Of a stretch of 64,000 nt of DNA, positions 59,868 to 64,000 are shown in pieces. The position numbers and the translations under genes are program-made. Position 1 is the first letter of the stretch. Each line of letters starts with the position of its first letter. A model generated the notes under the pieces. The model saw nothing but the letters and a program-made list of their open reading frames with translations, was not told where the DNA came from and did no database searches. Where the stretch lies: NCBI GenBank assembly GCA_965220365.1, contig OZ244823.1:2170001-2234000 (forward strand). Direction: 5' to 3'. Source of the DNA: Bin80 sp965220365. GTDB lineage: Bacteria > Bacteroidota > Rhodothermia > Rhodothermales > Bin80.

Positions 59868-61446
59868 TTTTGGAGGGTAGTTGAAGGTTCATTGATCTGG
59901 GGTTGAAGAGCCGCTCATCCATGATTTGTAAAGACGGGCTCACTTGAAGCTCTAAACTGGTTTGTCCGAGAACATCACGTTCCAGGTTAATTCCAGGCGC
60001 AATTTCAATTACAGTTAATCCCTCAGACAATAGTTGCAGTACGCATCGTTCCGTAATATAGGTGATCTTCTGTCCTAAACGAAGGGCACGATTCCCACTA
60101 AAAGAAACGTGTTCCACTTCAGGTACGAGCTTTTGTACTTTACCTTCCTGGAGAATCTTTACCTGACCTTCTTCAATTGCGAGCCGAAGTCCACCAGTTG
60201 TATAAGTCCCAATAAATACAAGATGGCGGGCATTGGCGGTAATATCAATGAATCCTCCTACACCTGCTGTGACATGTGGGCGGGCAGCCAGGCGGGAGAC
60301 ATTGACACATCCGTGTTGATCAATTTGCATGAAGGACAAAAAGCTTCGATCAAATCCTCCACCCTGGAAATACGTAAACTGATCGGGCGACCCAAGAATT
60401 GCCTGAGCACCGGATGCACAGCCAAACTGAAAATCCAGAAGTGGCATTCCTCCGACAGCCCCTTGTTCAATCACCCACGTCACAGCATCAGATAATCCTT
60501 CCTCTAAAAGAATGCGAGGAACTTGTGCGGATACCCCAAACCCCAGGTTAACCGCATCTTTTTGGCATAACTCCATAGCCGCACGGCGGGCCATGGGTTT
60601 ATAGGGTCCCCAAGGCATGAGGTCATAAATTTTTCCATCGGGAGAGAGTTCGCCACTGATGGTTGGATCATATTCTGTATTCGTGGTCTGCATCTGCTCT
60701 GGCACAGTAACCACATAGTCAACTACGACTCCGGGGACCCGGACATCCTGGGGTTTGAGTTTACCCGATTTTACGACACGTTTGACCTGCGCGATGACGA
60801 TTCCACCATTATTATGAGCGGCTAGTGCCTGATCATAAATACCTAAGCTGCTTCCCTCGTGTTCAGTAGTGATGTTGCCATGCTCATCTGCGGTAGTTCC
60901 ACGGATCAGTGCAACGTCAACGGGGATTGAAGGATAGAAAAGCCATTCATCTCCCTCAAATGTAACCCTCTTTACGACCTCTGGAGGACTGCAGTCATTC
61001 ATGCATCCACCGAGAAGGTGAGGATCCACAAAGGTATCCATGCCAACCTTCGTCAGAACGCCAGGCCTATGTGCCGCAGCTTCACGATGCATGTGATACA
61101 AGACCCCACTGGGCAGGTTATAGGCTTCCACGCGATTTTCACCAATCATCTGCCAGATTCTGGGGGAGGGCATGGATGAGGGGCCACTTGGCAGGGAGCC
61201 GGCAATGACGCGTTTGAGGAGCCCATCATGGGCGAGGTGATCAATCCCGGCGATGCCATACATATCTCCGGCAGCGATAGGGTGTAGTGTTGTGAGTCTT
61301 CTTGGATGCCCTGAATTGGCAAAGCGTTGACCAATCGCGGCTAGCATTGCATCCGGGCAGCCCAAGCCACTTGATGCGCTGACTGTCAGGACTGCATCAT
61401 CATGAATTTGTTCGGCAGCGGCGGCCAATGAACAAAACTCAGGCAT
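59854..61446 (-). CDS. Family I acyl-CoA:carboxylate CoA-transferase (fused alpha/beta)
   Basis: A 530-residue CoA-transferase with both halves on one chain, like YdiF or propionate CoA-transferase. The alpha half has VDVALIRGTTADEHGNIT. The beta half has LGFGVSAQVP and WVIEQGAVGG, where Glu327 would be the catalytic residue forming the CoA thioester; QFTYFQGGGFDRSFL and GVGGFIDITANARHLVFIGT follow. It overlaps the hydratase by 14 bases and the oxidoreductase by 8. It would activate an acid with CoA, linking alcohol oxidation in this operon to a CoA pathway. Confidence 0.88.
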   Translation of the reverse strand: MPEFCSLAAAAEQIHDDAVLTVSASSGLGCPDAMLAAIGQRFANSGHPRRLTTLHPIAAGDMYGIAGIDHLAHDGLLKRVIAGSLPSGPSSMPSPRIWQMIGENRVEAYNLPSGVLYHMHREAAAHRPGVLTKVGMDTFVDPHLLGGCMNDCSPPEVVKRVTFEGDEWLFYPSIPVDVALIRGTTADEHGNITTEHEGSSLGIYDQALAAHNNGGIVIAQVKRVVKSGKLKPQDVRVPGVVVDYVVTVPEQMQTTNTEYDPTISGELSPDGKIYDLMPWGPYKPMARRAAMELCQKDAVNLGFGVSAQVPRILLEEGLSDAVTWVIEQGAVGGMPLLDFQFGCASGAQAILGSPDQFTYFQGGGFDRSFLSFMQIDQHGCVNVSRLAARPHVTAGVGGFIDITANARHLVFIGTYTTGGLRLAIEEGQVKILQEGKVQKLVPEVEHVSFSGNRALRLGQKITYITERCVLQLLSEGLTVIEIAPGINLERDVLGQTSLELQVSPSLQIMDERLFNPRSMNLQLPSKNESR

Positions 61447-62443
61447 AGCTTAATGTAACTTGTTTGCCTGTTTGTGCCGATTGTTGAACTGCCAGCGCAA
61501 CTGCAAGCGAGCGGAGCCCATCTTCAGCGGTAGCCGCTGGCTCGCCGATTCCCTGAACTGCACGATTAAAATATCCGACAGCCCGCTCGTACAGGTTAAC
61601 GGGGGGAGGGAGTTCAACTTTTTCCATCTGGTTTCCTCTGCGGAGGGCAATTTCCCCGATGGGTTGCTGGGTCATGACATCCCTGGCGATCAGGGATGCA
61701 TCGGTGCCATGGACTTCGAGTCCTGTTCCAGCGTGACCGATCACAAATGAATCATGAAATTGTGCAAGTGTGCCTCGCTCAAAACGCATCACGCCCATCA
61801 CGGTGTCATCGATCCCGTGCTCTCCGAGGCCCTGAGAAGAGGTGCAAGCCGTGACAGATTCCACTTCGTCGTCCAGGATGAATCGAAGTGTGTCCGTATC
61901 ATGGACGGTGATATCCAGAACGACCCCGGCTCCAGTGGAGGGATCCTTAATTCGCCATGTTTGCAGATGTGGGGGTAGAAGAACGGCATGAAACACTCGA
62001 ACTGCAAGTGGATCTCCGATCACGCCATCTTGAATAAGTTTGCGGAGTGTGCGGTGCGTAACTGCATTCCGAAGATGGTGGTTAGTCCCCATGACGAGGC
62101 CAGCTTTTGAGCAGGCGGACACCATTTGCTTTGCATCTGCGAGTGAGAGTGCAAGAGGCTTCTCGCAAAGGACATGTTTCTGGGCAGCGGCAGCAGCAAG
62201 GGTTTGCGGTTTATGTAATTCATTCGTAGTGCCGACATAGACCACATCAATGTCTGGATTTGCGAGGAATGCGTCAAGCTCTGTGTAGATGTACTGAATC
62301 CCAAACTGATCCTGGAAATCTTCTCCACGCTGCTGCGATCGGCTTAGAATCGCCGTCACCTGGCTGTTGGGGCTTGCGTTTATCGCATTGATCATCCATT
62401 CTTTTGCAATCGTGCTTGCACCGATAACTCCCCAGTTAATCAT
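61439..62443 (-). CDS. Gfo/Idh/MocA-family oxidoreductase
   Basis: A 334-residue NAD(P)-dependent dehydrogenase. The Rossmann part starts INWGVIGASTIAKEWMINAI, and the family's EKP motif is HVLCEKPLALSLADAKQM about residue 92, with NHHLRNAVTHRTLRKL for the second catalytic region. It acts on a sugar or inositol-type substrate. It is the first gene of the operon, and the promoter must lie in 62444-62600. The identity of the substrate is not given by sequence. Confidence 0.87.
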   Translation of the reverse strand: MINWGVIGASTIAKEWMINAINASPNSQVTAILSRSQQRGEDFQDQFGIQYIYTELDAFLANPDIDVVYVGTTNELHKPQTLAAAAAQKHVLCEKPLALSLADAKQMVSACSKAGLVMGTNHHLRNAVTHRTLRKLIQDGVIGDPLAVRVFHAVLLPPHLQTWRIKDPSTGAGVVLDITVHDTDTLRFILDDEVESVTACTSSQGLGEHGIDDTVMGVMRFERGTLAQFHDSFVIGHAGTGLEVHGTDASLIARDVMTQQPIGEIALRRGNQMEKVELPPPVNLYERAVGYFNRAVQGIGEPAATAEDGLRSLAVALAVQQSAQTGKQVTLSYA

Positions 62444-62883
62444 AATTCTGTGTTGGATCGTTTATGAGCATAATTAAATTTAACAAGTCTATCGGAATTA
62501 ACCTTCCCGAGGTATTTGATTTGGTCAGGCGTTTCTAGTTTGACTGTCGATCTCGTTGAAATATTTCTACGCCTGAATAACGATTGCGAAAGTACAGGAA
62601 GAGTGCTTTTTATGTACCACACTTTTCTCTCTAGAGAACAATGGCCACGAGCCACATATTCTCTTGCTAACCGGAGTCTGTACCGCCTTCAGACATAATC
62701 TGAAAAAACATAGCCCCGGTGCTTATAAGGACTACATTTTCCAGAATAGGAAGATCGGGTAAGAGAGTCGCATCGATCTTTCAACTCTACATCCAACTGC
62801 GCACATCAACGATTCAAAATTGGATCAACTTACTCTATCCAACAGATGCTTTCGATGGGGTTGAATCCATTTACTCGGAAAGC
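62444..62883. other. 440-bp region upstream of the transport/catabolism operon
   Basis: No gene can be supported. The leftmost part should contain the promoter of the eight-gene operon; an AT-rich stretch with taattaaatttaacaag (62471-62487) is a plausible site but is not a clear consensus. I see no terminator with a strong stem. Confidence 0.4.
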
Positions 62884-63667
62884 TCAGGATTTGTTAGCCT
62901 TTCTGACCTTGAGATGGAAGATGAAGGCATCTAGTACTTCCTTTTTCTGATCTTTATCCAATACGTCTTTCATTGTGACCGAACGTCCCCCGCGCATGAG
63001 CTGACTGAAATACTCTGGTGGAATGCGTTGATGCCCGCCTAAATTGCTAAGAATCTCTGAGATTTCATTTTCAGGGATTCGCTTGGCTACTTTTCTGCCA
63101 ACTTCATTAAGAGAAGCGACGTTATCGAAGAGTTTTTTAGGGAGTGTCTTCACTCTGGAAAGAAATGGTTCAATATCTGAAGATTTCCACTCGTGAGTGA
63201 TGTCGGCTTCTTGGCGAAGGAGATTTGATTGGCTCTCCTGGGCTGGTCTAATTCCCAGGAGATGAACCCGAACCCCCTGCTCCTGTGTTAACTGGACACC
63301 GACTCTTAGATCCTCATCCCCTGCAAGCAGGACGGACGAAACCATAGCTTTGTTTTGTGCGAGTTTTACCATATCCGTCACCTCCCTTTTGCTGCTTAAA
63401 GGAATTGACAAATCCAAGTCGCATTTTGACGTTTGGAAGCTCAGCTAATTCAACATGTTGTTGGGTTGGCTTCCCCGTTGCGCCATCATACCAATAGATT
63501 CTTAGCAAGTCAACCTTTGCATTATCCTCTGCAAATTTTTTCAGCTCCGCGGTAACAGCAAGGGAGGCAAGCTTTACATGGCTACGGGGCAAGTTCTCAC
63601 CAAATAATTCTTTGGATCCTTGGGCAAAGAAGTAACCAGCATCAACAAAGACGGCAACGCGACCCAT
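62884..63667 (-). pseudogene. NYN-domain ribonuclease, frameshifted
   Basis: The first frame (63667 on) reads VAVFVDAGYFFAQGSKELF and ends in the shifted frame after FKQQKGG. The second frame takes up VTDMVKLAQNKAMVSSVLLA, then GDEDLRVGVQLTQEQGVRVH, and a helical C-terminal domain with LFDNVASLNEVGRKVAKRI. Removing one G at 63381/63382 restores KGVTDMVKLA, the usual NYN wording, and gives 260 residues. VDAGY (Asp), DMV and GDEDL supply the acidic metal-binding residues of the PIN-like fold. NYN proteins act on RNA. The shift may be a mutation, a sequencing error or a programmed event. The region in front holds a hairpin and repeat array. Confidence 0.75.
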
Positions 63668-63673
63668 TCTGAC

Positions 63674-63709
63674 AAAATAATTAAGGGAGACCTCGGCAGA
63701 GGCCTCCCT
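63674..63709 (-). terminator. Terminator-like hairpin between repeat array and NYN start
   Basis: Bases 63684-63694 and 63699-63709 form a stem of 6 and 4 pairs with one mismatch around a GGCA loop. On the minus strand it is followed by TTAATTATTTT, and the ATG is 16 bases after the stem. On the plus strand it is followed by CTTTTGTTT, so it could end transcripts from both sides. No Shine-Dalgarno is seen between hairpin and ATG. Confidence 0.6.
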
Positions 63710-63714
63710 CTTTT

Positions 63715-63842
63715 GTTTGGGCCTCTCTATGTTGAGGCCCCTTTGTGTTTGGGCCTCTCTATGTTGAGGCCCCTTTGTGTTTGGGCCTCTCTATGTTGAG
63801 GCCCCTTTGTGTTTGGGCCTCTCTATGTTGAGGCCCCTTTGG
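63715..63842 (-). repeat. Four tandem copies of a 32-bp hairpin repeat
   Basis: Copies begin at 63715, 63747, 63779 and 63811. Copies 1 to 3 are identical and copy 4 differs only in its last two bases. Each unit holds GGGCCTC, an 8-base loop and GAGGCCC, a 7-bp GC-rich stem. On the minus strand each copy starts ACAAAGGGGCCTC; the last copy is followed by ACAAAAGAGGGAGG of the terminator-like hairpin, which looks like a diverged fifth unit. There are no spacers, so it is not CRISPR. The repeats lie upstream of the NYN gene when read on its strand. Confidence 0.9.
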
Positions 63843-63876
63843 TGTTGTCCAACGTAGTACTAGGGGGACAACGCGA

Positions 63877-63906
63877 TTTGTACGCACATCTAATAAAATG
63901 TTCCAA
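63877..63906 (-). promoter_or_regulatory. Possible promoter driving the repeat array
   Basis: On the minus strand TTGGAA (63906-63901) is separated by 18 bases from TACAAA (63882-63877). It would start RNA about 30 bases before the repeats. A 7-bp inverted repeat GTTGTCC/GGACAAC lies between it and the array. The match to consensus is only moderate. Confidence 0.3.
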
Positions 63907-64000
63907 TAATCTATCACTCCGAGATGTGCCACTCTGCACGAGAAATAAATTTTATCATTATCAGCACAAAACTCAACTCAACCATGGTAGGATATAAGTA

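Noticed and set aside
63715..63842. CRISPR array
   Set aside because: The 32-bp units follow each other without spacers and are near identical; no cas gene is near.

Overview
The window looks like a chromosomal segment of a Gram-negative bacterium of the Fibrobacterota-Chlorobiota-Bacteroidota (FCB) assemblage, perhaps Rhodothermota or Balneolota. Two secreted proteins (9461-10906 and 29099-30862) end in the type IX secretion (Por) sorting domain with its NYPNPF motif, and one promoter (13765-13797) fits both the sigma70 pattern and the Bacteroidota TAnnTTTG box. That placement is an inference; no rRNA or taxonomic marker is present. The core is metabolic, but the window is unusually rich in insertion sequences and broken genes.

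Layout. 1-2.3 kb: tail of an unknown gene, then a two-gene trans-3-hydroxy-L-proline to L-proline module. 2.4-8.2 kb: one DUF262/HNH gene, split by an IS1634-like element (3928-7839) that itself carries an IS110 element, and also carrying an in-frame stop. 8.2-9.4 kb: a decayed IS with 24-bp inverted ends. 9.4-10.9 kb: secreted tandem-Cache protein. 11.1-13.5 kb: an AAA ATPase/DUF4276 pair bounded by tRNA-Thr and a copy of its 3' half, the geometry of a tRNA-integrated mini-island. 13.8-19.3 kb: carboxypeptidase Taq, ribosome hibernation factor, class II DAHP synthase, a methyltransferase, a PP-loop pseudogene and IolC. 19.4-27.1 kb: two RND pumps around one membrane fusion protein. 27.3-30.9 kb: lipoprotein sulfatase and a WD40-like secreted protein. 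30.9-41.1 kb: an ISL3 element, methylmalonate-semialdehyde dehydrogenase, a sortilin/BNR protein, FbaB aldolase, and two IS630 copies of equal length in opposite orientation, one of which splits a SnoaL-like gene. 41.5-46.3 kb: GMC oxidoreductase and a PLD-helicase fusion. 46.8-52.8 kb: a decayed proline-rich repeat gene and a serine dehydrogenase proteinase (SDH) gene split by an IS that hosts a group II intron. 53.0-62.4 kb: an eight-gene, tightly packed minus-strand operon (sugar-type ABC importer without ATPase, aldehyde dehydrogenase, GMC dehydrogenase, enoyl-CoA hydratase, CoA-transferase, Gfo/Idh oxidoreductase). 62.9-63.9 kb: a frameshifted NYN nuclease preceded by a terminator-like hairpin and four identical 32-bp hairpin repeats.

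Three genes broken by transposons (DUF262, SDH proteinase, SnoaL-like) regain an in-frame join when the insert and one target duplication are removed, although DUF262 also keeps an in-frame TAG. This fixes the element ends to the base and indicates recent insertion. The points most worth following are the repeat-array/terminator/NYN arrangement at the right edge, which resembles the layout of type III toxin-antitoxin loci, and the tRNA-bounded ATPase/TOPRIM-like pair.
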